NCBI RefSeq assembly: GCF_900102435.1
Contig: NZ_FNBU01000002.1
Span: 124,001 to 188,000, forward strand
Direction: 5' to 3'
Length of the DNA: 64,000 nucleotides
Source of the DNA: Sporolituus thermophilus DSM 23256
GTDB taxonomy: Bacteria; Bacillota; Negativicutes; Sporomusales; Thermosinaceae
The translations under genes were made by a program, and so were the position numbers. This document shows positions 32,011-40,959 of the stretch, piece after piece. Numbering within the stretch: the stretch's first letter is position 1; each line of letters opens with the position of its first letter. The notes under the pieces are model-generated. The model searched no databases and was not told the origin of the DNA. It worked only from the letters and a program-made list of their open reading frames with translations.

Positions 32011-33897
32011 TTACCGCACTCCGTATTTATGGATAAAATCTTGCACAGCAGCCGCAATACCCGCGCCATCCAGTCCATGTCTGGCGAGCAGTTCCTGGCG
32101 GGTACCATGTTCGACAAAAGCATCCGGCAAGCCAAGTCGAAGCAGTTTTACCCATTGCAGATTTTGGCTGTTAATGTATTCCAGCACGGCTGAGCCAAAG
32201 CCGCCGGCCAAAACATTATCTTCCACCGTTACCAGCATACCGGTATCGCGTGCCAACGCGCGAATTAACGCGGCGTCAAAGGGCTTGGCAAAGCGGGCGT
32301 TTATAACACTTGCCTTAATACCGTGCTTTTCCAGGATAGCGGCGGCTTCCAGGCACGGCCCGACCATCGCGCCCAGGGCCAAAAAGGCCAGCCTCCCCCC
32401 CTGCCGAATGATTTCCGCCTTGCCCACTTCCAGCCGGCTGAACGCTTTGTCCAGTGTCACCCCTGTCCCGCTGCCACGGGGATAACGAATGGCAACGGGA
32501 CAATTCAATTCATGGGCCGTGTATAGCATATGACGGAGCTCGTTTTCATCCTTTGGCGCCATTATGACCATGTTTGGTATATGCCGCAGGAAGGAAAGGT
32601 CAAAAGCGCCATGATGAGTAGGTCCGTCCTCGCCGACAATGCCGGCGCGGTCGAGGGCGAATACGACGGGAAGGTTTTGCAGACACACGTCATGGACAAT
32701 CTGGTCATAAGCGCGCTGCAGAAAAGTAGAATAAATAGCAACAACCGGACGCAAGCCTTGCGTCGCCATCCCCGCCGCCAGGGTAACGGCATGCTGTTCG
32801 GCAATACCCACATCAAAAAAGCGCGTGGGAAAACGGGCCGCAAACTTTTTCAGTCCGGTGCCTTCCGGCATGGCCGCGGTTATTGCGATAATACGGTCAT
32901 CTTTCTCCGCCAATTCAACCAGCGCATCGCCGAAAACAGCCGTATAAGTCGGATTGGCGCCATTTTTGATAATTTCGCCCGTTTCCACGCAAAAAGGGCC
33001 TACGCCGTGAAACTTGTCGGCATTGCATTCGGCAGGACGGTAGCCCTTTCCCTTCTGGGTCAGAACATGAATCAGCACCGGCCCCCGTACATTTTGGGAC
33101 TTCTGTAGTACATCGACAAGGGAAGCAATATTATGGCCATCAATGGGTCCTATGTAAGTAAATCCCAATTCTTCGAAAATAACACCGGGAACCAATAAGT
33201 ATTTAAGACTGTCTTTCACCCGTTCCGCGGTTTTGGCCACACTATCGCCAATGGCAGGGATACGGCGAAGCAGGTATTCGATGTCATGCTTGACCCGTGA
33301 ATAGGTGGGCGCCGTCCGCATGCGCGCCAGATATTGGGACATGGCGCCTACGTTTTTGGCGATGGACATTTCGTTGTCGTTCAGGATAACCGTCAAGTTG
33401 CTTCCCATATGACCGGCATGGTTAAGGGCCTCATAGGCCTGGCCACCGGTCAGCGATCCGTCGCCGATGACGGCAACAACGTGATATTTCTTGCCCAAAA
33501 GATCTCTGGCCAAGGCCATGCCTAAGGCCGCAGAAATAGAAGTGCTGGAATGGCCGGTGCCAAATACGTCATGTTCGCTTTCACTCCGTTTAGGGAAACC
33601 GCTCAGTCCGCCCAGCTGCCGCAGCGTCTCAAACCGGGCGCGCCGGCCAGTCAGTAGTTTGTGGACATAGGCCTGATGGCCCACATCCCAGACAATCTTA
33701 TCCCTGGGGCTGTCAAAAACTCTATGGATGGCAATGGTTAGCTCGACAACGCCAAGGTTAGGCGCAAGATGACCACCGGTTTTGGCGACGGTATGTATCA
33801 GAAGTTCACGCACTTCGTTGGCAAGATTTTCCAATTCATTAAAAGACAGTTTCTTCAAATCACCAGGCTGCTCCATGGTGTCTAACAGCTTTGTCAC
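32011..33897 (-). CDS. dxs: 1-deoxy-D-xylulose-5-phosphate synthase Dxs
   Basis: 628 residues. Transketolase-like: [13 protein letters not shown], the ThDP motif [18 protein letters not shown]...NDNEMSI, and the pyrimidine domain [15 protein letters not shown]. It makes DXP from pyruvate and glyceraldehyde 3-phosphate, first step of the MEP isoprenoid route. A TATAAT-like box lies at 33941-33946 upstream. The neighbouring ispA uses the products. Confidence 0.96.
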   Translation of the reverse strand: MTKLLDTMEQPGDLKKLSFNELENLANEVRELLIHTVAKTGGHLAPNLGVVELTIAIHRVFDSPRDKIVWDVGHQAYVHKLLTGRRARFETLRQLGGLSGFPKRSESEHDVFGTGHSSTSISAALGMALARDLLGKKYHVVAVIGDGSLTGGQAYEALNHAGHMGSNLTVILNDNEMSIAKNVGAMSQYLARMRTAPTYSRVKHDIEYLLRRIPAIGDSVAKTAERVKDSLKYLLVPGVIFEELGFTYIGPIDGHNIASLVDVLQKSQNVRGPVLIHVLTQKGKGYRPAECNADKFHGVGPFCVETGEIIKNGANPTYTAVFGDALVELAEKDDRIIAITAAMPEGTGLKKFAARFPTRFFDVGIAEQHAVTLAAGMATQGLRPVVAIYSTFLQRAYDQIVHDVCLQNLPVVFALDRAGIVGEDGPTHHGAFDLSFLRHIPNMVIMAPKDENELRHMLYTAHELNCPVAIRYPRGSGTGVTLDKAFSRLEVGKAEIIRQGGRLAFLALGAMVGPCLEAAAILEKHGIKASVINARFAKPFDAALIRALARDTGMLVTVEDNVLAGGFGSAVLEYINSQNLQWVKLLRLGLPDAFVEHGTRQELLARHGLDGAGIAAAVQDFIHKYGVR

Positions 33898-33962
33898 AAG
33901 ATTGCCCCTCTTTCGCCGGTAGGCAATTTTTTATGACATTATTATAGCATATTGGACAGGAA

Positions 33963-34418
33963 TTAGAAAAAGCGGCTAAAGCCGTAGGCAATCACAAAGC
34001 CAAGCACGGCGCCGGCCAAAACCTCAAGCGGAGTATGCCCCAAAAGTTCCTTTAGCCGGGTATCGCGGATGGTATGATGGACACGTAGTTCCATGACCAA
34101 TTTATTCAGCACCTTGGCCTGTTTTCCCGCTGCCCGCCGAACGCCGGCGGCGTCATACATTACAATGGCAGCCAATACGGCGGCTACGGCAAACAGGGGC
34201 GAGCGGAGACCGTCATGAAATGCTACCGCCGAGGCCAGCGCCACGACCAGCGATGTATGCGAACTAGGCATCCCGCCCGCGCCGACTAACCGCTCTAAAT
34301 TAAAGGCTTTCTGCTTCCAAAAGGAAGTAATGGTCTTCAGCACCTGGGCCGTAAACCAGGCCGTCAGCGCCGACATTAAAATCACATTTTGCCCAATAGC
34401 ACCCAGAAATTCAGCCAA
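33963..34418 (-). CDS. Divergent PAP2-family membrane protein (DUF212)
   Basis: About 151 residues. The best start is a TTG at 34418 with GAGGTG upstream; another TTG at 34433 overlaps the ispA end. Motifs: VGAGGMPSSHTSLVVALA and YDAAGVRRAAGKQAKVLN, typical of the divergent PAP2 family (YuiD-like), with 4-5 hydrophobic spans. It may act on lipid or isoprenoid phosphates; its position between ispA and dxs supports that. Confidence 0.87.
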   Translation of the reverse strand: MAEFLGAIGQNVILMSALTAWFTAQVLKTITSFWKQKAFNLERLVGAGGMPSSHTSLVVALASAVAFHDGLRSPLFAVAAVLAAIVMYDAAGVRRAAGKQAKVLNKLVMELRVHHTIRDTRLKELLGHTPLEVLAGAVLGFVIAYGFSRFF

Positions 34419-34429
34419 ACCGAAACACC

Positions 34430-35314
34430 TCAACTATCGCGCGTTAAAAGATAACTTACCAGGTCCCGCAGGATATCCGCTTCGGCGCCAAAGCCGTCCA
34501 AGGCCGTTTTAGCCTGCTCTACCGCTTCCCGGGCCATGTGCCTTGCGCCTTCCAATGAATAAAGACTGACATAAGTAGCCTTGGCATTACGGATATCGCT
34601 ACCAACAGGCTTGCCGATTTTTTCTTCACTACCTGTTACGTCCAAAATGTCATCAGTAATTTGGAAAGCAAGGCCAAACTGTTCTGCATAGGCAGTCAGC
34701 GCCTCAACCTGACTGTTGGAGCCCCCGGCAAGGAGAGCTCCGGCGCGCAATGCCGCCCGGAATAACGCCCCCGTCTTAGCCTGGTGCATATACTTAAGGG
34801 CAGCGGCGTCAAGCACCTTGCCTTCGGCCGCCAGATCCACGGCTTGTCCGCCTACCATCCCCGCCGGGCCAGCGGCCTGCGCAATCTCACGGACCACTTT
34901 AAGGAGCACTCCGGGCTCAACGCCAGGTTGGGACAGCATCACCTCGAAAGCAGCAGTAAGCAGTCCGTCACCGGCAAGGATGGCCATACCCTCGCCAAAT
35001 ACGCGGTGGTTGGTCGGCTTGCCGCGGCGGAAATCATCATTGTCCATAGCCGGTAAGTCGTCATGAATGAGGGAATAGGTATGAATCATCTCGAGACCGC
35101 ATGCCACATGCAGGTAATGGCTGCCGCGGCCGCCCACGGCATCGGCGGCCGCCATCAGCAAGATGGGACGCAGGCGCTTTCCGCCGGCAAAGAGACTATA
35201 GCGCATAGCCTCATAAACCGTTGCCAGATAGCCCGCCTGCCGAGGTACCAGTCGGAACAGCGCTTCATCAACCAGCGCCGCCTTTTGCTGGCAGTAAGCT
35301 TTTAGCATTTGCAT
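34430..35314 (-). CDS. ispA: Polyprenyl (farnesyl/geranyl) diphosphate synthase IspA
   Basis: 294 residues. First Asp-rich motif HDDLPAMDNDDFRRGKPTNH, second DDILDVTGSEEKIGKPVGSD, and GGKRLRPIL near the N-terminus. It condenses isopentenyl diphosphate into short prenyl diphosphates for undecaprenyl and quinone synthesis. It overlaps xseB by 13 bases. Confidence 0.94.
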   Translation of the reverse strand: MQMLKAYCQQKAALVDEALFRLVPRQAGYLATVYEAMRYSLFAGGKRLRPILLMAAADAVGGRGSHYLHVACGLEMIHTYSLIHDDLPAMDNDDFRRGKPTNHRVFGEGMAILAGDGLLTAAFEVMLSQPGVEPGVLLKVVREIAQAAGPAGMVGGQAVDLAAEGKVLDAAALKYMHQAKTGALFRAALRAGALLAGGSNSQVEALTAYAEQFGLAFQITDDILDVTGSEEKIGKPVGSDIRNAKATYVSLYSLEGARHMAREAVEQAKTALDGFGAEADILRDLVSYLLTRDS

Positions 35315-35577
35315 TTTCCTTCCTCCCCTGGCAGCAGCGGGTTTTGCTTTATTTTTCCCTGCTCTTCCTGCAAAATTGTATAAATTCTCTCTTCAGCGGC
35401 GCTTAGTTTCTGTAAACATACTTGCGACAGAGTAACCCCCTCGGCAAATTGCTCAAGCATTTCTTCCAGCGGCAAGTCGCCTTTTTCTAACCGCTTTACA
35501 ATTAGTTCTAATTTGCCTAAGGCTTCCTCAAAACATACATTCTCCTGGTCGATAGACCCTTTAATCTTTCCTTCCAT
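35302..35577 (-). CDS. xseB: Exodeoxyribonuclease VII small subunit XseB
   Basis: 91 residues with the family core FEEALGKLELIVKRLEKGDLPLEEMLEQFAEG followed by a helical hairpin. Its C-terminal tail is Cys/Lys-rich (GKCKC). It associates with XseA and overlaps it by 17 bases. Confidence 0.93.
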   Translation of the reverse strand: MEGKIKGSIDQENVCFEEALGKLELIVKRLEKGDLPLEEMLEQFAEGVTLSQVCLQKLSAAEERIYTILQEEQGKIKQNPLLPGEEGKCKC

Positions 35578-36784
35578 TATCGTGCTCCTCTCCTATCTTC
35601 TCAACTCTGGCCTCAATGCGGCCGTGATACAGCACTATCTCCAACAATTGGTCCTTGCCCACCTGGTCGGCTGCACGGATTATTCGCCCGTCCGGCGTGC
35701 GGACGATGCTGTATCCCCGCGCCAACACCATAAGCGGGTTGAGCACGGCCAGTTTCTCGGCAATCACTTTAAACCGGTGCTGCTTTGCCGTAAACTGTTC
35801 TTTTACAATATGGTGCAAACGCTGTAAGCTGATATCCAGTAATTGCTGCTTGGCCGCCACTATCTCTATGGGCCGGCGGCGCAGCGCGCGGCTGTCGCGA
35901 TACTGGTCGACAAGCAGCCGGTAGCGCTGAATATAGTTCCGGGCATGGGTTTCCATTGCCTGCCGCAGCATCCGGATATAGCGCTCTAACTCATGGACGT
36001 CCGGAAAGACAATTTCGGCCGCTTGGGAAGGAGTCGCTGCCCGGCGGTCAGCGGCAAAATCGGCCAGAGTGTAATCCGTCTCGTGGCCAACGGCAGACAC
36101 GACGGGAATGGCTGACGCAGCAATGGCCCGTACCGTCTCTTCTTCGTTAAACGCCCACAACTCCTCCAAAGAGCCGCCACCTCGTCCGACAATCAAGACG
36201 TCTACATTGGCCAAACGGTTAAATACCCGGATGGCATGGGCAATTTGCGGCGCTGATTCCGGCCCCTGCACCTGCACGGGATAGAGTACGATAGGAATGC
36301 CAGGGTGTCTTCGCCGAGCCACGGTAATGATATCACGCAAGGCCGCCCCGACCGGCGAGGTAATTACCCCAACAGCCTTTGGCAAGAGCGGCAGCGGCTT
36401 TTTGCGTTCTTCGGCAAACAGCCCTTCGGCGGCCAGCTTTTCTTTCAGCTGCTGTAAAGCCAGACCAAGTTCGCCAAGTCCGGCCGGCACCAGCTGGTCT
36501 ACATAAAGCTGGTATTGCCCGTCCCGTTCAAAGACGGAGATATGCCCGCCGGCAACAATTTTGAGACCGTCACGGGGTTCAAACTTTAAAAATTGGGCCC
36601 GGCTGCGAAACATGACACACCTGAGCGTCGCCCCGGCGTCTTTTAAAGTAAAGTAGCAATGCCCTGAATAGTGGCGTTTAAAATTGGAAATTTCGCCACG
36701 AACGAAAACATCGGCAAGAGTGCCGTCGCCATCGAGCAAGTCTTTAATATAGCAGGTAATCTCGCTTACACTAAAAATACCCAA
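35561..36784 (-). CDS. xseA: Exodeoxyribonuclease VII large subunit XseA
   Basis: 407 residues from a TTG at 36784 with AAAGGTGG upstream, giving MGIFSVSEITCYIKDLL; an open frame to 36835 passes into a terminator. OB-fold N-terminus (VFVRGEISNFKRHYSGHCYFTLKD), then the catalytic core with VGRGGGSLEELWAFN and SAVGHETDYTLADFAADRRAATPS. It degrades single-stranded DNA from both ends. Confidence 0.94.
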   Translation of the reverse strand: MGIFSVSEITCYIKDLLDGDGTLADVFVRGEISNFKRHYSGHCYFTLKDAGATLRCVMFRSRAQFLKFEPRDGLKIVAGGHISVFERDGQYQLYVDQLVPAGLGELGLALQQLKEKLAAEGLFAEERKKPLPLLPKAVGVITSPVGAALRDIITVARRRHPGIPIVLYPVQVQGPESAPQIAHAIRVFNRLANVDVLIVGRGGGSLEELWAFNEEETVRAIAASAIPVVSAVGHETDYTLADFAADRRAATPSQAAEIVFPDVHELERYIRMLRQAMETHARNYIQRYRLLVDQYRDSRALRRRPIEIVAAKQQLLDISLQRLHHIVKEQFTAKQHRFKVIAEKLAVLNPLMVLARGYSIVRTPDGRIIRAADQVGKDQLLEIVLYHGRIEARVEKIGEEHDNGRKD

Positions 36785-36828
36785 GTAAGAACCACCTTTT
36801 TTGACAATATATTTTATCATATAACAAA

Positions 36829-36859
36829 TAAGCAAAAAAAAACAGACGTTGCCGTCTGT
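36829..36859 (-). terminator. Intrinsic terminator between the 45-residue membrane ORF and xseA
   Basis: ACAGACG/CGTCTGT stem (36842-36848 with 36853-36859), 4-base loop, then a long T-tract on the minus strand. It would limit transcription of xseA from upstream, so xseA may have its own promoter or rely on read-through. Confidence 0.8.
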
Positions 36860-36868
36860 AAAAAAGCA

Positions 36869-37006
36869 TTAATAGCGTCTTCCCAAGTATTTTTGGGTGA
36901 CAAAACCGCTTATGGCGCCAATAACAAACCAGAAAAAATAACCTGGCGGGATAAGATGGCCAATAACTGCGCCGATCACCGCACCCACCAGCGTATAAAT
37001 CAGCAT
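36869..37006 (-). CDS. 45-residue glycine-rich membrane protein
   Basis: ATG at 37006 with GGGGGTGGAG four bases upstream. The product has two hydrophobic stretches with Gly spacing (LVGAVIGAVIGHLI and FFWFVIGAISGFV) and a basic tail (KYLGRRY). The ribosome site, composition and closely placed terminator make it likely to be real. It resembles small two-span glycine-zipper membrane proteins; no family recognised. Confidence 0.6.
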   Translation of the reverse strand: MLIYTLVGAVIGAVIGHLIPPGYFFWFVIGAISGFVTQKYLGRRY

Positions 37007-37047
37007 AGTCTCCACCCCCGCACCGACTTTTATGTATCATATGCAGC

Positions 37048-38007
37048 TCAAATGGCAGGGGTGTCATGGGATAAGGCAAAAAAGGCGGCGCCAACGGCAT
37101 TATCGGGGCTAAACCGCGGGCTGGGATAATACAGTTTGAGCCGCTGCTGTTCCCGCAGCCTCTCGTCCAGGTAGTGACGAATGAAGCTATTGGCGGTGAC
37201 TCCGCCTACCAATAATACGTCCCGTAAGCCGGTCTCTTCTGACGCCCGCCCGATCAGTCTGGCGAGACTGTCGGCTACGCACTGCTCAACGCCGGCGGCG
37301 ACGGCAGCCGGTTCTTCCCCTTTGGCGATTAAACGCTGTGCCTGTGACTCGGGGCCGGCAAAGCTGACCTGAAGCGCCCGTACCGCTACCGGAATGCGGC
37401 TTGCCCGATCCCGTCCCGCCTGCGCCAGCTTTTCCAGGTGGGGACCGGCCGGAAAAGGTAGGCCCAGGGCAACACCTACCCGGTCAATAAATTGGCCGGC
37501 GTGCAAGTCGGCCGAACCGCCCATTAATTCGATTTCACAACCTTGGGCGCTCCGCTTTACCCGCACAAGCTCAGTCGTACCGCCTGAAACGTGAATAGCA
37601 AGAAATTCACCCTCCTTGGGTCCGCCTGCTGACCACAAACCGGCAAAAACGTGGTTTTCCTGGTGGCTAAGGCGGCGGAGCGGAACACGGTTAAGTGCCG
37701 CCAATGCGCGGGCAAACCCCAGCCCGACGAGAAAGGCCGGCATATAAGATTCAGGCAAAGGACGCGGCGAAGCCGAAACACCTATGGCGGCCAGCTGCAC
37801 CGCCCTATCCGCCTTGCCCAGTACTTCCTCCAAAAGCTCGGGCAGGTTGCGGGTATGCTGAAAAACCATTTCCGACTGGGCAAGTCCCCGCTTCCCCGCC
37901 TTAACCGTCAGCAGTCGGCGCTCATCCGCCGCCAAACTGCCGCAATCATCCAATAAGGCGACGGAAGTCGTATAGCAGCTTGTATCAATTCCCAGATAAT
38001 ACCGCAT
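37048..38007 (-). CDS. TsaD/Kae1-like protein (paralogue type)
   Basis: 319 residues from an ATG with GAGGAAA upstream. ASKHA fold: GIDTSCYTTSVAL, a metal motif HQENH where TsaD has HxEGH, SGGTTELV, VGGVTANSFIR and SPDNAVGAA. Both His and the Asp that bind metal in TsaD are kept, but overall similarity is loose and it is annotated as O-sialoglycoprotein endopeptidase-like in related genomes. Its overlap with nusB (10 bases) suggests a translation-related role. True TsaD is probably elsewhere. Confidence 0.7.
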   Translation of the reverse strand: MRYYLGIDTSCYTTSVALLDDCGSLAADERRLLTVKAGKRGLAQSEMVFQHTRNLPELLEEVLGKADRAVQLAAIGVSASPRPLPESYMPAFLVGLGFARALAALNRVPLRRLSHQENHVFAGLWSAGGPKEGEFLAIHVSGGTTELVRVKRSAQGCEIELMGGSADLHAGQFIDRVGVALGLPFPAGPHLEKLAQAGRDRASRIPVAVRALQVSFAGPESQAQRLIAKGEEPAAVAAGVEQCVADSLARLIGRASEETGLRDVLLVGGVTANSFIRHYLDERLREQQRLKLYYPSPRFSPDNAVGAAFFALSHDTPAI

Positions 38008-38015
38008 GGTTTTCC

Positions 38016-38435
38016 TCAAGCATCTTGCGCGGCCTGTTGCTTGACCAGCGCGCCCAAGATTCCATTAACAAAGCGCCCCGATTCTTCCGTACCGAACGTT
38101 TTAGCCAGTTCTACCGCTTCGTTAATGACAACATTCGGCGGTAATTTCTCCGGTCCGTAGCGCATCTCATAGATCGCCATGCGCACAATGTTACGGTCCA
38201 CACCGGCCATACGCTCCAGCTTCCACTCTCTTGCCTGCCCGGCGATAATGGCGTCAATTTCGGTCAGGTGGTCTTTCGTGCCCGTTACCAATTGGCGGGC
38301 ATATTCCTGAGCGGTTTTACTAACGTCATCCCGGTCCTGAGCCAAAGCAGCCAGCGCCGCCACTGGATCGGTGTCATTAAAATCAAGTTGAAACAGAGTT
38401 TGTAACGCAATCTCCCGTGCTTTTCGCCGACTCAT
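38016..38435 (-). CDS. nusB: Transcription antitermination factor NusB
   Basis: 139 residues, all-helical. N-terminal ARG-rich SRRKAREIALQTLFQLDF, then ERMAGVDRNIVRMAIYEM and VVINEAVELAKTFGTEESGRFVNGILG. It acts with NusE at boxA in rRNA operons. Confidence 0.95.
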   Translation of the reverse strand: MSRRKAREIALQTLFQLDFNDTDPVAALAALAQDRDDVSKTAQEYARQLVTGTKDHLTEIDAIIAGQAREWKLERMAGVDRNIVRMAIYEMRYGPEKLPPNVVINEAVELAKTFGTEESGRFVNGILGALVKQQAAQDA

Positions 38436-38447
38436 TGTCTTCTTCTC

Positions 38448-38675
38448 CTAACGGTGGTATCCTGGCGGCAATAGCTTGTCCAGAATATCCATAATATCTT
38501 CTTTTTCGTCAATACGTTTACCTACCACATATCCGCCTATGACGCATAACAATACGAAAATGGTGCGGATAAAGCCGAAGGTAATAATAAAAATGCCTAA
38601 CAGGAAACCGATGGCGGCGCCTAAAATTTTACCACTGTGTTGCTGCCAGATTTCTTGCAGCAGTTTCTGATGCAT
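38448..38675 (-). CDS. DUF2273 small membrane protein
   Basis: 75 residues with two hydrophobic spans (GKILGAAIGFLLGIFIITFGFI and FVLLCVIGGYVVGKRID) and a polar tail. DUF2273 proteins are encoded with Asp23 and AmaP in many Firmicutes and are thought to join the cell-envelope stress complex. Gene order here (asp23, amaP, DUF2273) is the usual one. Confidence 0.88.
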   Translation of the reverse strand: MHQKLLQEIWQQHSGKILGAAIGFLLGIFIITFGFIRTIFVLLCVIGGYVVGKRIDEKEDIMDILDKLLPPGYHR

Positions 38676-38686
38676 GGCCCACCCTC

Positions 38687-39223
38687 CTATTCCACCCGCT
38701 GTTTCTTAAAGTCGTTAGCAATATTTTCAACCAAAATTTTCACATCAGCCAACTCCACCCCAACGGTGTTCTTGGCATAAGCATAAACGCGCTCCTGAAT
38801 TTGCGCCGAAACATCGGGTACATTACTCTCCGGACTGATAACCGCTCTGATAAAAACCGCCAGACCCTTACCGCTCTGGCTGACCCGCACTTTCACACCC
38901 CGCACGCCGCGGACATGGCGGGCCGTTTTCTCCATTAAGTTTTTAACGGCGTCAAGGGCAATATGGATGTCGCCCATATCACCGTGATGAACGATTGTTT
39001 CGCGCTCACCGCGCGAACGCACCCCGGCCAACAATAGGCGCACACTTACCAGCAAGAACACGGCGGCGACCAGGGCAGCCTCCCACTGACCGTAAATGTA
39101 GTGCACGCTTGTCCACACCCACTCCAAAGGAAGGAGGCTTAAGCCCAACAAGACAACGCCTAACGACAAAAAAGCCAGTACAAACGTATAGATAGTCAAA
39201 ATTATTCGGTCGATAATTCCCAT
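38687..39223 (-). CDS. amaP: Alkaline-shock membrane anchor protein AmaP
   Basis: 178 residues. Two N-terminal membrane helices (about 8-30 and 48-66), then an Asp23-like soluble domain (IALDAVKNLMEKTARHVRGVRGVKVRV...). In Staphylococcus AmaP ties Asp23 to the membrane. It lies between asp23 and the DUF2273 gene. Confidence 0.9.
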   Translation of the reverse strand: MGIIDRIILTIYTFVLAFLSLGVVLLGLSLLPLEWVWTSVHYIYGQWEAALVAAVFLLVSVRLLLAGVRSRGERETIVHHGDMGDIHIALDAVKNLMEKTARHVRGVRGVKVRVSQSGKGLAVFIRAVISPESNVPDVSAQIQERVYAYAKNTVGVELADVKILVENIANDFKKQRVE

Positions 39224-39235
39224 ACTAACTCCTTT

Positions 39236-39640
39236 CTACCGCACGCGAACTTCCTCATCCTTACCTTCCTGGGCAAACCCGACGCCTTGGACATGGATAT
39301 TTACCTCGACAACATCCAGGCCGGTCATGGATTCAATCGCCCGCTTGACGTTTTCCTGTACCCGCAGGGCAACGTCAGGTATGCGCACACCGTACTCCAC
39401 GATGATATATAAGTCCACTGCCGCTTCGCGTTCGCCCACTTCCACCTTAACACCTTTTGACAGGTTCTTCTTGCCGAGCATTTCGGCAATACCGCCTACC
39501 AGGCCTGCGCTCATGCCCGCGACACCGGGCACTTCGGTGGCAGCCAGGCCGGCAATAATGCCCACGACTTCGTCGGCAATACGTATCGAGCCTACGTCAT
39601 TGTGCTCGGTTCTTTCCACACGCTCGCGCTTATCCAACAA
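39236..39640 (-). CDS. Asp23/Gls24-family envelope stress protein
   Basis: 134 residues. IRIADEVVGIIAGLAATEVPGVAGMSAGLVGGIAEMLG and VDLYIIVEYGVRIPDVALRVQENVKRAIESMTGLDV are the Asp23/Gls24 signature. It is probably a membrane-proximal structural protein held by AmaP. First gene of a long run and close to a good sigma-A promoter. Confidence 0.92.
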   Translation of the reverse strand: MLDKRERVERTEHNDVGSIRIADEVVGIIAGLAATEVPGVAGMSAGLVGGIAEMLGKKNLSKGVKVEVGEREAAVDLYIIVEYGVRIPDVALRVQENVKRAIESMTGLDVVEVNIHVQGVGFAQEGKDEEVRVR

Positions 39641-39702
39641 AATCCCCCCATTCCGGTTGGCGTAATTATCCTATGACATTATTTAACGATTATAGCTTTA
39701 TT

Positions 39703-39731
39703 AGTATACCAAATTTTTCCCGGATTTACAA
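39703..39731 (-). promoter_or_regulatory. Sigma-A promoter of the asp23 operon
   Basis: TTGTAA (39726-39731), 17-base spacer, TATACT (39703-39708) on the minus strand, about 63 bases before the asp23 start. Both boxes are near consensus. Confidence 0.7.
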
Positions 39732-39767
39732 AGACATCATTTTCCCCACGCCGGCCAAAAAGGCAAA

Positions 39768-39793
39768 CAGAGTGGTAATTGCGGTCCACTCTG
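39768..39793 (-). terminator. Intrinsic terminator of the spoIIIA operon
   Basis: CAGAGTGG/CCACTCTG stem (39786-39793 with 39768-39775 on the minus strand), 10-base loop, followed by TTTGCCTTTTT. It starts 13 bases after the spoIIIAH stop. Confidence 0.75.
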
Positions 39794-39805
39794 CGACAAT
39801 CTAAG

Positions 39806-40339
39806 CTATGGTTTGGCGCTAATTGTAATATCCTCCGGTTTTACCCCGGAAACGCGGCTGATGACTTCGGCAACCTGTATGACGTCCTCGCGCGTCAACG
39901 CTGGGGTCTTAACAACGGCACTCACGGAATTATCACGGATGAAAACCAGAACATCGGCATAGCCCCGTGCCTTTATCAGGCTTTCAATTTCGGCCTCACG
40001 TTGTTTTTCCAAGGTCAGTTTCAGTACGGCTTCCTGGGCTTTTTGCCTTGCTTCTTCACCTTTTGCGCTGCGAATTATTTCACGCAGCAAATCAAAGCGT
40101 TCACTGCGGATTTTATCGCGCTCAAGCCGGTATTCAGTAAAAAAGTCCGGGGCCGTCACCGGCACCGCCGGTTCTGGTGTTATTGTTTTGGCGACTTGCA
40201 TGGCATTAGACCGGTCAGCCCTGCTCTGCCAAACATGCCCCCGATAGGTCAGCAGCCCTGTTGTGAGTAACGCCACGGCTATTACTCCCGCCAGCATCAG
40301 CACACCTTTTTTCAGTTTTTTCAAGGCCACTACCATCAT
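39806..40339 (-). CDS. spoIIIAH: Stage III sporulation protein AH
   Basis: 177 residues from an ATG with GTGAGGG upstream. One N-terminal membrane helix (about 12-33) and a helical, then ring-building beta domain (SAVVKTPALTREDVIQVAEVISRVSGVKPEDITI). In the mother cell membrane it pairs with forespore SpoIIQ to form the channel. It overlaps no other gene; 10 bases follow spoIIIAG. Confidence 0.92.
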   Translation of the reverse strand: MMVVALKKLKKGVLMLAGVIAVALLTTGLLTYRGHVWQSRADRSNAMQVAKTITPEPAVPVTAPDFFTEYRLERDKIRSERFDLLREIIRSAKGEEARQKAQEAVLKLTLEKQREAEIESLIKARGYADVLVFIRDNSVSAVVKTPALTREDVIQVAEVISRVSGVKPEDITISAKP

Positions 40340-40349
40340 AATTTTGCCC

Positions 40350-40943
40350 TCACTTTCTTTGCGGTAATACGGTGATTTTATAAGCGGGCACACCCAGCCC
40401 GGCCTCAACCGCCCTCGTCAGATTGGCTTTGACGCTGGAATCATATGCTCCGTCGGCAATAACCAGAACCCCCTTGATTACCGGCTTAGTTTCCCGTACC
40501 ATTACCGGTCGGTCAGCGCCGCCTTCCTTACTCAGAAGGATTTGTTCATTTTCCCGTGTTTCCGTTGTCACGCGCGTACCGCCGGCCGTGTCTTTTTCCT
40601 GGATGACCTTGGTTTCGCGGACAATGTTCTTGGCATGCTCCTGGACACCGCCGTTCTCTAGCGTGATACTGACGGATACGGCGCCGGCGCCCTTGACTTG
40701 CGATAGCAGGTTGGCCATTTTTGCTTCTAATGCTTCTTCGTAACTACGACTGACGACCGGCGCCTTGGCCGGCTGCAACCCGCTTTCAACCTTGGGCTTA
40801 GTGTCAGGCATCTCTAGCATGCCGCCGACAATTATGAGCAATACGCCGCAAAGTCCGATGAAGACCAGCCGCAGTCTGCTCCCTCCTTCGCCGGCAATAT
40901 TAAACGAAAACGCTTTTTTTGCCGTTGAAATAAAGCTGTTCAT
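40350..40943 (-). CDS. spoIIIAG: Stage III sporulation protein AG
   Basis: 197 residues from an ATG nine bases after GGAGG. One membrane helix (about 20-37) and a secretin-like ring-building motif domain (LEAKMANLLSQVKGAGAVSVSITLE ... VKANLTRAVEAGLGVPAYKITVL). SpoIIIAG forms the large ring of the feeding-tube channel. Confidence 0.92.
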   Translation of the reverse strand: MNSFISTAKKAFSFNIAGEGGSRLRLVFIGLCGVLLIIVGGMLEMPDTKPKVESGLQPAKAPVVSRSYEEALEAKMANLLSQVKGAGAVSVSITLENGGVQEHAKNIVRETKVIQEKDTAGGTRVTTETRENEQILLSKEGGADRPVMVRETKPVIKGVLVIADGAYDSSVKANLTRAVEAGLGVPAYKITVLPQRK

Positions 40944-40959
40944 TTTCCCCAACCTCCTT

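Noticed and set aside
36771-37100. 109-codon minus-strand frame over the small membrane ORF
   Set aside because: Composition is not protein-like and it crosses the terminator; the 45-codon frame has the ribosome site.
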